DNA from: an uncultured Collinsella sp.
GTDB taxonomy: Bacteria > Actinomycetota > Coriobacteriia > Coriobacteriales > Coriobacteriaceae
Reading direction: 5' to 3'
NCBI GenBank assembly: GCA_900549135.1
Contig: URNI01000038.1
Coordinates: forward strand, 1-17,289
Length of the DNA: 17,289 nucleotides
This document shows positions 7,350 to 13,990 of the stretch, piece by piece. The number at the start of each line of letters is the position of its first letter. Positions within the stretch are counted from its first letter, which is position 1. Made by a program: the position numbers and the translations under genes. Under the pieces are notes generated by a model. That model saw only the letters and a list, made by a program, of their open reading frames with translations, was not told the origin of the DNA and did no database searches.

Positions 7350-8597
7350 CTAGCTCCTCGTATATCTACGCAGCGCGATGGCGGCATTGTGTCCGCCAAA
7401 GCCCAGGTTGGTCGAAAGCGCCCAGGTAAGGTCGGCGCGAACCGCACGATTGGGCGTGTAGTCAAGATCGCAGGCGGGATCGGGCGTGTGGTAGTTAATG
7501 GTCGGCGGCACCACGCCCTGCTCGAGCGCCATGGCACAGGCCATGACCTCGATGGCACCCGTAGCACCGATCATGTGGCCGGTCATCGACTTGGTCGACG
7601 AGACGTGCGCGGCGCGCGCCGCATCCTCGCCAAGCGCACGCTTAATGCCCGCCGTCTCGGACGAATCGTTGAGCTTGGTCGAGGTGCCGTGGGCATTGAT
7701 GTAGAGGCCCTCGGAAGGCTTAACGTCGCCCTCGGCCACCGCCAGCGATATCGCACGGGCGATGCCGGCAGCCTCGGGATCGGGGCTTGTGATGTGGTAG
7801 GCATCATCGGTGTTGCCGTAGCCCACGACCTCGGCATAAATGTGCGCACCGCGCGCCTGCGCGTGTTCCATGCTCTCGAGCACCAGCACGCAGGCGCCCT
7901 CGCCCATCACAAAGCCGTCGCGGTCTGCATCGAACGGACGACACGCCGTCGCGGGATCGGGGTTGGTGGTCAATGCGCGGCAGGACGTAAAGCCCGCAAC
8001 AGCATCGGGGATAATTGCGGCCTCGGCGCCGCCGGCCAGGATCGCATCGGCATAACCGTGCTTGATGGCGCGGAACGCCTCGCCCACGGCATGGGCCGAG
8101 GTCGCGCACGCGGTCACCACGGGCAGGGTCGGGCCCTTTGCCTTATGGCGAATCGCAATGTTGCCCGAAGCCATGTTGGGAATCATCATCGCAATCATGT
8201 AGGGCGATGCGCGACGAGGCCCGCGATCGGCAATCGTGTGGACGTTGTCGACGAGTGTCTGCATGCCGCCCACGCCTGAACCCACGTAGACGCCCAGGCG
8301 CTCGCGATCGATGGCGCCCTCGACATCAAAGCCCGCATCGTGCATGGCCTCGTCCGACGCTGCCAGGGCAAACTGGACGCAGGGGTCCAGGTGCTTGGCG
8401 TCACGCTTGCCAAAGTACTCGTTGCCGTCAAAGCCCTTGACCTCGGCCGCCACCTTAACGGCAAATGCATCGGTATCGAAGTGCGTGATCGGACCGATGC
8501 CACACGTTCCGGCACACATGGCCGCCCAGGTGGCAAGCGCGGTGTTGCCGAGCGGCGACACGGCACCGATACCGGTGATTGCAACTCTCTGTTCCAT
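7350..8597 (-). CDS. fabF: 3-oxoacyl-ACP synthase II
   Basis: This 415-residue condensing enzyme extends acyl-ACP by two carbons from malonyl-ACP. The N terminus RVAITGIGAVSPLGN and the thiolase-fold catalytic triad are clear: Cys164 in TACATSAHA, His303 in NAHGTSTKLND and His341 in KSMTGHMIGATG, with Lys336 alongside. The C-terminal GFGGHNAA loop is intact. Two His plus one Cys distinguish it from FabH-type synthases. Two adjacent ATG codons (8600 and 8597) follow GAGGAG; 8597 gives the better spacing of 6 bases. The gene follows fabG by about 40 bases and precedes accB by 3. Confidence 0.96.
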   Translation of the reverse strand: MEQRVAITGIGAVSPLGNTALATWAAMCAGTCGIGPITHFDTDAFAVKVAAEVKGFDGNEYFGKRDAKHLDPCVQFALAASDEAMHDAGFDVEGAIDRERLGVYVGSGVGGMQTLVDNVHTIADRGPRRASPYMIAMMIPNMASGNIAIRHKAKGPTLPVVTACATSAHAVGEAFRAIKHGYADAILAGGAEAAIIPDAVAGFTSCRALTTNPDPATACRPFDADRDGFVMGEGACVLVLESMEHAQARGAHIYAEVVGYGNTDDAYHITSPDPEAAGIARAISLAVAEGDVKPSEGLYINAHGTSTKLNDSSETAGIKRALGEDAARAAHVSSTKSMTGHMIGATGAIEVMACAMALEQGVVPPTINYHTPDPACDLDYTPNRAVRADLTWALSTNLGFGGHNAAIALRRYTRS

Positions 8598-8636
8598 CAT
8601 GGTCTCCTCATCCAAGCCGCTTACCCGGCTTGATTT

Positions 8637-9410
8637 CTACATCGCCATTCCGCCGTCGACGCGTATGACTTCGCCCGTAATGTAAGCGGCCGCATCGCTC
8701 GCTAAAAAGCGCACCACACCGGCCACCTCCTCGGGCTGCGCCATACGCTTTAGGGGAATCTGCTCCTCGCACGCCGCGCGCACCTTCTCCGAGAGCTTTG
8801 CCGTCATATCGGTCTCGACAAACCCGGGGGCGACCGCGTTCACTCGTACGCCGCGGGGCGCAAGTTCGCGCGCCACCGCCTTGGTCAGACCGATGACGCC
8901 CGCCTTGGAGGCAGCGTAGTTGGCCTGCCCGGCATTGCCCATCAGCCCCACAACCGAGCTCATGTTGATGACGCAACCGCCGCGCTGGCGCATAAAGGTC
9001 TTGGTGAGCGCGCGCGTCGTATTGAACGTGCCCTTGAGATTGACGTCGAGCACGCGGTCGAAGGCATCGTCGCCCATACGCATGAGCAGGCCATCGCGGG
9101 TGATGCCGGCGTTGTTGACGAGCGCCCAAATGGAGCCAAAGTCGTTGAGGACCGTTTCCACGCACGCGTTGACGGCAGCGGGATCGGCCACGTCGCATTG
9201 ATATGCGCGTGCCGTAGCGCCAGCCGCCTCGCAGGCTTCGCACGTCTCGCGCGCCGCATCGACGCTACCGGCATAGACGACGGCGATATCAAAGCCGTCC
9301 TCCGCCAGACCGACAGCGCAGGCGCGGCCGATACCCCGCGAGCCGCCCGTGACCAGTGCCACGCGACGTGAGTCGTTGCGCTCGAGCGCGTCGTTGTTCA
9401 AGTTGCCCAT
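8637..9410 (-). CDS. fabG: 3-oxoacyl-ACP reductase
   Basis: This 257-residue short-chain dehydrogenase reduces 3-oxoacyl-ACP to the (3R)-hydroxy form with NADPH. The Rossmann nucleotide-binding motif TGGSRGIG is at 21-28, NNAG at 99-102, and the catalytic Ser152, Tyr165 and Lys169 lie in SSVVG and NYAASKAG. RVNAVAPGFVETDM and the terminal ITGEVIRVDGGM are typical of FabG. The N terminus carries about 13 extra residues ahead of the first strand compared with E. coli FabG. The ATG at 9410 has AAAGGA just upstream, which supports that start. It follows fabD by 30 bases. Confidence 0.95.
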   Translation of the reverse strand: MGNLNNDALERNDSRRVALVTGGSRGIGRACAVGLAEDGFDIAVVYAGSVDAARETCEACEAAGATARAYQCDVADPAAVNACVETVLNDFGSIWALVNNAGITRDGLLMRMGDDAFDRVLDVNLKGTFNTTRALTKTFMRQRGGCVINMSSVVGLMGNAGQANYAASKAGVIGLTKAVARELAPRGVRVNAVAPGFVETDMTAKLSEKVRAACEEQIPLKRMAQPEEVAGVVRFLASDAAAYITGEVIRVDGGMAM

Positions 9411-9440
9411 GTCATTCCTTTCGGGTTACAGCCCTGTGGA

Positions 9441-10367
9441 CTATGCGAGCTCGTCGGCAATAGCTGCGACCTGCTCGGCCGTTTCGCACGAATACACACG
9501 AACGTCGCTCAGCGTACGCTTGACCAGGCCCGACAGCGTTTTGCCGGGACCGACCTCAATAAACGTGTCGATGCCTTGATCCTGCAGAGCATGCAGCGTG
9601 TCGACCCAGCGCACGGCATGACTCACCTGGTTGGCCAGCACCTCAGATGCCGCCTGCGGATCGGCCGGATAGGGCGCCGCCGTCATATTTGCTATAACAG
9701 GAATGAGCAACGGGGACGGCGCGTGACCGGCCTCGATATACGTCGCCAACCCCTCAGTTGCCTCGGCCATATAGGGGCTATGGAATGCACCCGACACCGC
9801 GACTTTCATAACGCGGCCACCAACCTCTTTTACCAGGACGTCGAGGGTCTGCAACGCATCGGGCGCTCCGGCCACAACCGTCTGCTGGGGACTGTTGTAG
9901 TTGACCGGCCAACAGTCCTCGCCTGCCTGTTTTGCCAGGCCCTCAACTTGCGCTGCATCGAGCTTGATGACGGCGCGCATGCCGCCGGGGTGACGCTCGG
10001 CCGCCATGGCCATCAATGCCGCGCGCTCACACACGAGCTCAAAACCCGCTCGCGTATCGAACGCCCCCGCAAAGGTGAGTGCAGCGACCTCGCCCAGCGA
10101 GAATCCCGCACAGGCGGCAGGCACCACGCCGCGCTCGCGCAGGGCGACGGCGACAACCAAGTCGTGCACAAACACGCAAGGCTGCGTGTTCTCGGTCTGC
10201 GAGAGCTCCTCTTTCGAGGCGCTCCGGCACTGCTCGCTGGTCCCCGGGCGCGCCTCGTCAGCAATGGCGAACACCTCGGCAGCCGCCGGCGATGCTTCGA
10301 TGAGGTCGACGCCCATCGCGGGATGCTGGGCACCCTGACCGGCAAACAGAAACGCTACGCTACCCAT
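9441..10367 (-). CDS. fabD: Malonyl-CoA:ACP transacylase
   Basis: This 308-residue enzyme transfers malonyl from CoA to AcpP, feeding FabH and FabF. FLFAGQGAQ opens the protein. The nucleophile Ser90 lies in GFSLGE, where E. coli has GHSLGE; Gram-positive FabD proteins often replace that histidine too. Arg115 (CERAALM) and His196 (GAFHSPYM) complete the active site. The start at 10367 is where homology begins; it overlaps the 3' end of fabK by 13 bases, indicating translational coupling. The frame is open for 34 more codons upstream but these overlap fabK and resemble no FabD sequence. Confidence 0.95.
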   Translation of the reverse strand: MGSVAFLFAGQGAQHPAMGVDLIEASPAAAEVFAIADEARPGTSEQCRSASKEELSQTENTQPCVFVHDLVVAVALRERGVVPAACAGFSLGEVAALTFAGAFDTRAGFELVCERAALMAMAAERHPGGMRAVIKLDAAQVEGLAKQAGEDCWPVNYNSPQQTVVAGAPDALQTLDVLVKEVGGRVMKVAVSGAFHSPYMAEATEGLATYIEAGHAPSPLLIPVIANMTAAPYPADPQAASEVLANQVSHAVRWVDTLHALQDQGIDTFIEVGPGKTLSGLVKRTLSDVRVYSCETAEQVAAIADELA

Positions 10368-11299
10368 GCGGACGCACCCTTCAGGACATGCTCGGCGCCA
10401 ACGACCAGATCGTCGACGATTTCGCGTGCGCTCTGGCGTTTGTTGACCATGCCAGCAATCTGTCCGCACAAATACGAACCCTCTTCGTAATTACCGTCCT
10501 TTGCGGCTTTACGAAGCGCGCCCGCACCCATGGCCCCGAGCTCCTCGGGGCTTGCGCCCGCCGCCTCGTTCTTGGCATACGCGTTGGTGAAGGGGCTCTT
10601 GAGGGCGCGAACCGGATGTCCCGTCGAGCGACCGGTCGCACGCGTCGACGTGTCGCCTGCCTTGAGCACCAGCTCTTTGTACTGTTCGGATACGGTGCAC
10701 TCGTTTGCGACCAGAAAGCGTGTTCCCACCTGGACGCCGGCAGCGCCGAGCATAAAAGCGGCCGCCACGCCGCGGCCGTCGGCGATACCGCCGGCAGCCA
10801 CGACGGGAATGTCGACCGCATCGACGACCTGCGGCACCAGTGCCATCGTCGAGGTCTCGCCAATATGGCCGCCAGATTCGGTGCCCTCGGCAACCACGGC
10901 AGTGGCTCCGCGACGCGCCACGAGACGCGCCAGCGCCACCGAAGCCACGACGGGAATAACCTTGATGCCTGCATCACCCCAGGCCTTCATGTACTTGGTG
11001 GGATTGCCGGCACCGGTCACCACAACGGGCACCTGCTCATCAATCACCACTTGTGCGACCTCGTCGACAAACGGGCTCATGAGCATAACGTTGACGCCAA
11101 AGGGCTTATCCGTCTTGGCGCGCAGCTCGTGAATCTGATCGCGCAGCCAGTTTGCGTCGGCATTCATGGCCGCGATAATGCCTAAGCCGCCTGCCTCGGA
11201 CACGGCAGACGCCAGCGAGGCGTCGGCAATCCAGGCCATGCCACCCTGGAACACGGGTTTTTCGATGCCGAGCAAATCGCAGAGAGGAGACTTGAGCAT
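10355..11299 (-). CDS. fabK: Enoyl-ACP reductase II (FMN-dependent)
   Basis: This 314-residue flavoprotein of the nitronate monooxygenase/IMPDH-like TIM-barrel type catalyses the last reductive step of elongation, reducing enoyl-ACP with NAD(P)H through FMN. FQGGMAWIADASLASAVSEAGGLG (in part, 18 onward), EGTESGGHIGE with the catalytic-type His145, and AAGGIADGRGVAAA with GVQVGTRFL for phosphate and flavin binding match pneumococcal FabK. It is not FabI-like, so insensitivity to triclosan is expected. The ATG at 11299 lies 2 bases past the acpP stop, with GGAGAAG inside the acpP end; a GTG directly before it is possible. The 3' end overlaps fabD by 13 bases. Confidence 0.94.
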   Translation of the reverse strand: MLKSPLCDLLGIEKPVFQGGMAWIADASLASAVSEAGGLGIIAAMNADANWLRDQIHELRAKTDKPFGVNVMLMSPFVDEVAQVVIDEQVPVVVTGAGNPTKYMKAWGDAGIKVIPVVASVALARLVARRGATAVVAEGTESGGHIGETSTMALVPQVVDAVDIPVVAAGGIADGRGVAAAFMLGAAGVQVGTRFLVANECTVSEQYKELVLKAGDTSTRATGRSTGHPVRALKSPFTNAYAKNEAAGASPEELGAMGAGALRKAAKDGNYEEGSYLCGQIAGMVNKRQSAREIVDDLVVGAEHVLKGASAWVA

Positions 11300-11301
11300 C
11301 A

Positions 11302-11538
11302 CTACTTCTCCAATGCCGCCTCGACCGTATCGACGAACTCGCCGACCGTCTTGGGGTTCTCCTCGGTATCGAGTTCAATGCCAAACTCGTCCTCGACGGC
11401 GACGAGGATCTCGACGGTACCCAGGCTGTCGAGGCCAATCTCCTCGAGCGTGGACTCGGGCTTCATCTCGACATCGTCAAGGCCGGCGGTCTCGCGGATA
11501 ACGTCGCAAACGCGCTCGAAGGTCTTCTGATCTGCCAT
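11302..11538 (-). CDS. acpP: Acyl carrier protein
   Basis: This 78-residue acidic protein carries growing acyl chains on a phosphopantetheine arm. The attachment serine is Ser38 in GLDSLGTVE. The rest follows the four-helix ACP pattern (VEDEFGIELDTEE before the third helix). Length equals that of E. coli AcpP. The ATG at 11538 has AAGGAGA a few bases upstream; the frame is open for 18 codons more but these are not ACP-like. The 54-base gap to fabH is the widest inside the operon, and it holds a short GC hairpin. It sits between fabH and fabK, as in streptococci. Confidence 0.96.
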   Translation of the reverse strand: MADQKTFERVCDVIRETAGLDDVEMKPESTLEEIGLDSLGTVEILVAVEDEFGIELDTEENPKTVGEFVDTVEAALEK

Positions 11539-11558
11539 GGTAGTTCTCCTTTGTTTGT

Positions 11559-11571
11559 GCCCCCCAGGGGC
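11559..11571. other. Small GC hairpin between fabH and acpP
   Basis: GCCCC and GGGGC arms surround a 3-base loop, in the 54-base spacer upstream of acpP on the minus strand. It is not followed by a T-run in the direction of transcription. It might mark an mRNA processing or stability element for the abundant acpP message, but the stem is only 5 bp. Confidence 0.3.
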
Positions 11572-11592
11572 GTTTTCATTTCCTATGTGCAA

Positions 11593-12552
11593 CTACTTCC
11601 AGCGAAGTAGATAGCCACCTACATCCAAGCCGGCGCCAAATCCGACCAGGGCGATAGTGTCGCCCGCGTGCAGCGCGCCGGTATTTGCCAGTCGATCGAG
11701 AGCAAGCGGAATGCAGGCGCTCGAGATGTTGCCGGTTTCACGCAACGTTCGGACCACACGGTCGTCCGGCACACCCAAGCGCTTGACCGCCTGGCTCAAG
11801 ATCCGTTCGTTAGCCTGATGGAATACAAAGTGGTCGATGTCCTCGACCACGATGCTCGCGTCGCAGGCGAGCTTGTTGACCGTGTCGCAGATGGCATTGA
11901 CGCCAAACTTGAAGACGCGACGACCGTTCATGGAAAGCACGCTTTCGCGGTCCTGCGCCGTCTTATACGGCGAGGAGCCCGCCAATCCGGGGACACGCAG
12001 TGTTTCGACGTCAGGCGACGTCGAAAGCTCAACAGCAAGGGGATTCTCTCCCCCAGCCCCTATGACCGCAGCACCCGCGCCATCGCCAAAGAGCACGCAC
12101 GTGGCACGGTCGGTCCAATCGAGCGCGCGCGTCATCTGCTCGGCGGCAACGACCAGCACGTGCTTGGCGCGACCGCGGGCGATATAGCCCTCGGCAACAT
12201 CGAGCGCAAATACGAAGCCAGCACAAGCCGCCGAAACGTCGAAGGCTGGACATGTTGCACCCAGGCGCTCAGCAACGGCACACGCTTCGGCAGGAACGAG
12301 ATGATCGCCCGTCGTCGTCGAGCAGACGATAAGATCCAGCTGGCTCGCGTCGATTCCGGATACCTGGAGCGCCCGCTCGCTCGCTGCCACGGCAAGGTCG
12401 TCGAGTGACTCGGTGGTGCAGACGTGGCGGCTCTTGATACCGGTGCGGGTAAAAATCCACTCATCCGAGGTATCGAGGAACTCGAACAGCTCGTCATTGG
12501 AAACGCTGCGCTCGGGAAGCGCCGAGCCTGTTCCCAGTATCGTGAAACCCAT
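11593..12552 (-). CDS. fabH: 3-oxoacyl-ACP synthase III
   Basis: This 319-residue enzyme starts fatty-acid synthesis by condensing an acyl-CoA primer with malonyl-ACP. The Cys-His-Asn triad of FabH is present: Cys110 in SAACAGF, His245 in FVFHQAN and Asn275 in ETGNISSA. DEWIFTRTGIKSRH near the N terminus and the terminal GFGAG loop are family marks. The start at 12552 follows a strong AAAGGAGG site and coincides with the onset of homology. It is the first gene of the operon on the minus strand. The spacer before it contains two near-identical dyad repeats, the nearer one 17 bases from the start codon, so expression is probably controlled there. In streptococci fabT precedes fabH; no such gene is here. 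Confidence 0.96.
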   Translation of the reverse strand: MGFTILGTGSALPERSVSNDELFEFLDTSDEWIFTRTGIKSRHVCTTESLDDLAVAASERALQVSGIDASQLDLIVCSTTTGDHLVPAEACAVAERLGATCPAFDVSAACAGFVFALDVAEGYIARGRAKHVLVVAAEQMTRALDWTDRATCVLFGDGAGAAVIGAGGENPLAVELSTSPDVETLRVPGLAGSSPYKTAQDRESVLSMNGRRVFKFGVNAICDTVNKLACDASIVVEDIDHFVFHQANERILSQAVKRLGVPDDRVVRTLRETGNISSACIPLALDRLANTGALHAGDTIALVGFGAGLDVGGYLLRWK

Positions 12553-12568
12553 CACTAACCTCCTTTGA

Positions 12569-12587
12569 GTTGTTGACGTGTTTACAT
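12569..12587. promoter_or_regulatory. Candidate operator, copy A (near fabH)
   Basis: GTTGTTGACGTGTTTACAT. Its core GTTGAC-GT-GTTTAC (12572-12585) is an imperfect dyad. It matches copy B at 18 of 19 positions. It lies 17 bases before the fabH start codon, where a bound repressor could block initiation or elongation. The TTGACG inside could alternatively be a plus-strand -35 element. Confidence 0.55.
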
Positions 12588-12616
12588 CGACCAAGAGAGG
12601 ATAGCGCATTTTAGTC

Positions 12617-12635
12617 GTTGTTGACGTGTTAACAT
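12617..12635. promoter_or_regulatory. Candidate operator, copy B (mid fabH-birA spacer)
   Basis: GTTGTTGACGTGTTAACAT, with core dyad GTTGAC-GT-GTTAAC (12620-12633). It is a direct repeat of copy A with 48 bases between centres. The surrounding spacer (12553-12728) must hold the divergent fabH and birA promoters; I could not assign convincing -35/-10 pairs to either. Confidence 0.55.
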
Positions 12636-12710
12636 TAAATTGTCCAAATGCGACAAAGGCTTCACATTGTGTCTGTCTCTCGACACCATTGCGTTATTCA
12701 CTTATTCATT

Positions 12711-12718
12711 AAGGAGGT
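12711..12718 (+). promoter_or_regulatory. Ribosome-binding site of birA
   Basis: AAGGAGGT is a near-perfect Shine-Dalgarno match, but it stands 10 bases ahead of the ATG at 12729, a rather long spacing. No other in-frame ATG, GTG or TTG lies between, which fixes the start of birA. Confidence 0.7.
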
Positions 12719-12728
12719 AGCAGCCGTT

Positions 12729-13505
12729 ATGGATGCCCAATTAACGATAGTCGACGTAACCGGATCGACCAACGATGACCTGCTCGAAGCAGGAAAACAG
12801 GGTGCACCGCACGGCACAGGACTTGCCGCACGGGCTCAGACAGCAGGACGCGGCCGACGCGGCCACAAGTGGGATTCAACCGCTGGTAACTTGTTGCTCT
12901 CGATTCTCCTGCGTCCACGTGTTGATCCCGCCAAGTACTCTGGTCTTGCCGCCGTCAGCGGCCTAGCGGTGCTCGAGGCACTCGAGGCGCAAGGTCTTGC
13001 TAACGAGATCGGCCTCAAATGGCCCAACGACCTCGTCGCGCGAGGGCGCAAACTCGGCGGCATTCTGGTCGAAGCCGCACGCGATAACGAAGGCAAACCT
13101 TTCGCCGTCTGCGGCATTGGCGTCAATGTGAACTATGTGCCCTCGGAGGTTCCCGATGGCGGCCTGCCGGCAATCGGTCTCTCGGATCTCAACGAGAACG
13201 TTCCCGCCGTCGATGTGTTACTCAAGGAGGTCTATCACACCGTCGTAAACGCTGTGAACGCGTGGGCAGAGCGTCTCAACGCCATGGAAGAAAACGCCGG
13301 ACCGCTCGCGCCCGTCCGCGATGTTTATATCGGTCATCTCAATTGGATTGGAGAGCACGTTATCGCCCGCTCCCCCGCTGGAGACGAGCTGACGCATGGC
13401 ATCTTTCGAACGGTCGATAACTTTGGTCGCGCGTGTATCGAAACGGAAGACGGCTTGCGTCCCTTCCATTTTGAGGAGGCATCGCTGCGCCCCTTGAGCG
13501 AATAA
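12729..13505 (+). CDS. birA: Biotin--protein ligase, class I (no DNA-binding domain)
   Basis: This 258-residue enzyme makes biotinyl-AMP and transfers biotin to the target lysine, here most likely Lys124 of AccB. The catalytic domain begins at once: STNDD at 13-17, GRGRRGHKW (about 40-48) for the biotinyl-AMP loop, KWPNDL at 97-102 and KLGGILVE at 108-115. A C-terminal SH3-like domain ends the protein (about 210-258). It lacks the N-terminal winged helix of the bifunctional E. coli BirA, so it is not expected to repress genes. It is divergent from the fatty-acid operon that encodes its substrate, and is the only plus-strand gene in the window. A shared terminator separates it from convergent rpsJ. 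Confidence 0.93.
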   Translation: MDAQLTIVDVTGSTNDDLLEAGKQGAPHGTGLAARAQTAGRGRRGHKWDSTAGNLLLSILLRPRVDPAKYSGLAAVSGLAVLEALEAQGLANEIGLKWPNDLVARGRKLGGILVEAARDNEGKPFAVCGIGVNVNYVPSEVPDGGLPAIGLSDLNENVPAVDVLLKEVYHTVVNAVNAWAERLNAMEENAGPLAPVRDVYIGHLNWIGEHVIARSPAGDELTHGIFRTVDNFGRACIETEDGLRPFHFEEASLRPLSE

Positions 13506-13565
13506 GGCGCCGCAGCCACCTACTCGGTAGCATTACCCGATTCCCAAAGGCCATCATTCAAAGCA

Positions 13566-13602
13566 AAAGAGCCCCGCTACCGTAATGGCAGCGGGGCTCT
13601 TT
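13566..13602. terminator. Bidirectional intrinsic terminator between birA and rpsJ
   Basis: Perfect 13-bp arms AAAGAGCCCCGCT (13566-13578) and AGCGGGGCTCTTT (13590-13602) enclose an 11-base loop. The stem's A and T ends give T-runs in both directions, serving birA on the plus strand and rpsJ on the minus strand, about 60 and 20 bases past their stop codons. Confidence 0.93.
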
Positions 13603-13621
13603 AAGCTATGAGCGATATCGC

Positions 13622-13930
13622 TTAGAGCTTGATGTCGATGTCGACGCCAGCGGGGAGGTCGAGACGCATGAGCGAATCAACGGTGCCCGAGGTGGGGTCG
13701 AGGATGTCGATGAGGCGCTTGTGGGTGCGCATCTCGAACTGCTCACGGGAGTCCTTGTTCACGTGCGGCGAGCGGATAACCGTGTACAGGTTGCGCTCGG
13801 TGGGCAGGGGGACAGGACCGGAAACGCGAGCGCCGGTCTTCTGAGCGGTCTCGACGATGAGCTTCGCGGACTGATCGACGACCTCGTGATCATAGCCCTT
13901 GAGGCGAATGCGGATCTTCTGGGTAGCCAA
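13622..13930 (-). CDS. rpsJ: 30S ribosomal protein S10
   Basis: This 102-residue protein is part of the 30S head and, as NusE, of transcription antitermination complexes. KIRIRLKGYDHEVVDQSA, GPVPLPT and the long hairpin loop with SPHVNKDSREQFEMRTHKR are standard S10 features. The start codon is TTG, fixed by ACCTCC (GGAGGT on the sense strand) 5 bases upstream. It lies 60 bases after fusA and is followed by a strong terminator. S10 usually leads its own operon (rpsJ, rplC, rplD and so on); here it ends the str operon, with no other S10-operon gene downstream. Confidence 0.96.
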   Translation of the reverse strand: MATQKIRIRLKGYDHEVVDQSAKLIVETAQKTGARVSGPVPLPTERNLYTVIRSPHVNKDSREQFEMRTHKRLIDILDPTSGTVDSLMRLDLPAGVDIDIKL

Positions 13931-13935
13931 CTTAA

Positions 13936-13941
13936 ACCTCC
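13936..13941 (-). promoter_or_regulatory. Ribosome-binding site fixing the TTG start of rpsJ
   Basis: GGAGGT on the minus strand stands 5 bases ahead of the TTG at 13930-13928, and no in-frame ATG fits the conserved S10 N terminus. Confidence 0.8.
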
Positions 13942-13990
13942 AAAGAGTGCGAGAGATGTTCTCGCGGATTACGTAACAGGGAGCTCGAAC

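Noticed and set aside
7029..8279. Plus-strand frame of 416 codons opposite accB and fabF
   Set aside because: Antisense to two well-supported genes, Arg/His/Gly-rich, no domain, no ribosome-binding site of note.
10095..10100. FabD GFSLG in place of GHSLG as an inactive enzyme
   Set aside because: Ser90, Arg115 and His196 are all present and Gram-positive FabD proteins commonly vary at that residue.
12569..12635. BirA operator (TTGTTAAC and GTTAACAA half-sites)
   Set aside because: Half-sites are similar, but BirA sites have about 14-16 bases between halves and here there are 2. The birA product also lacks a DNA-binding domain.
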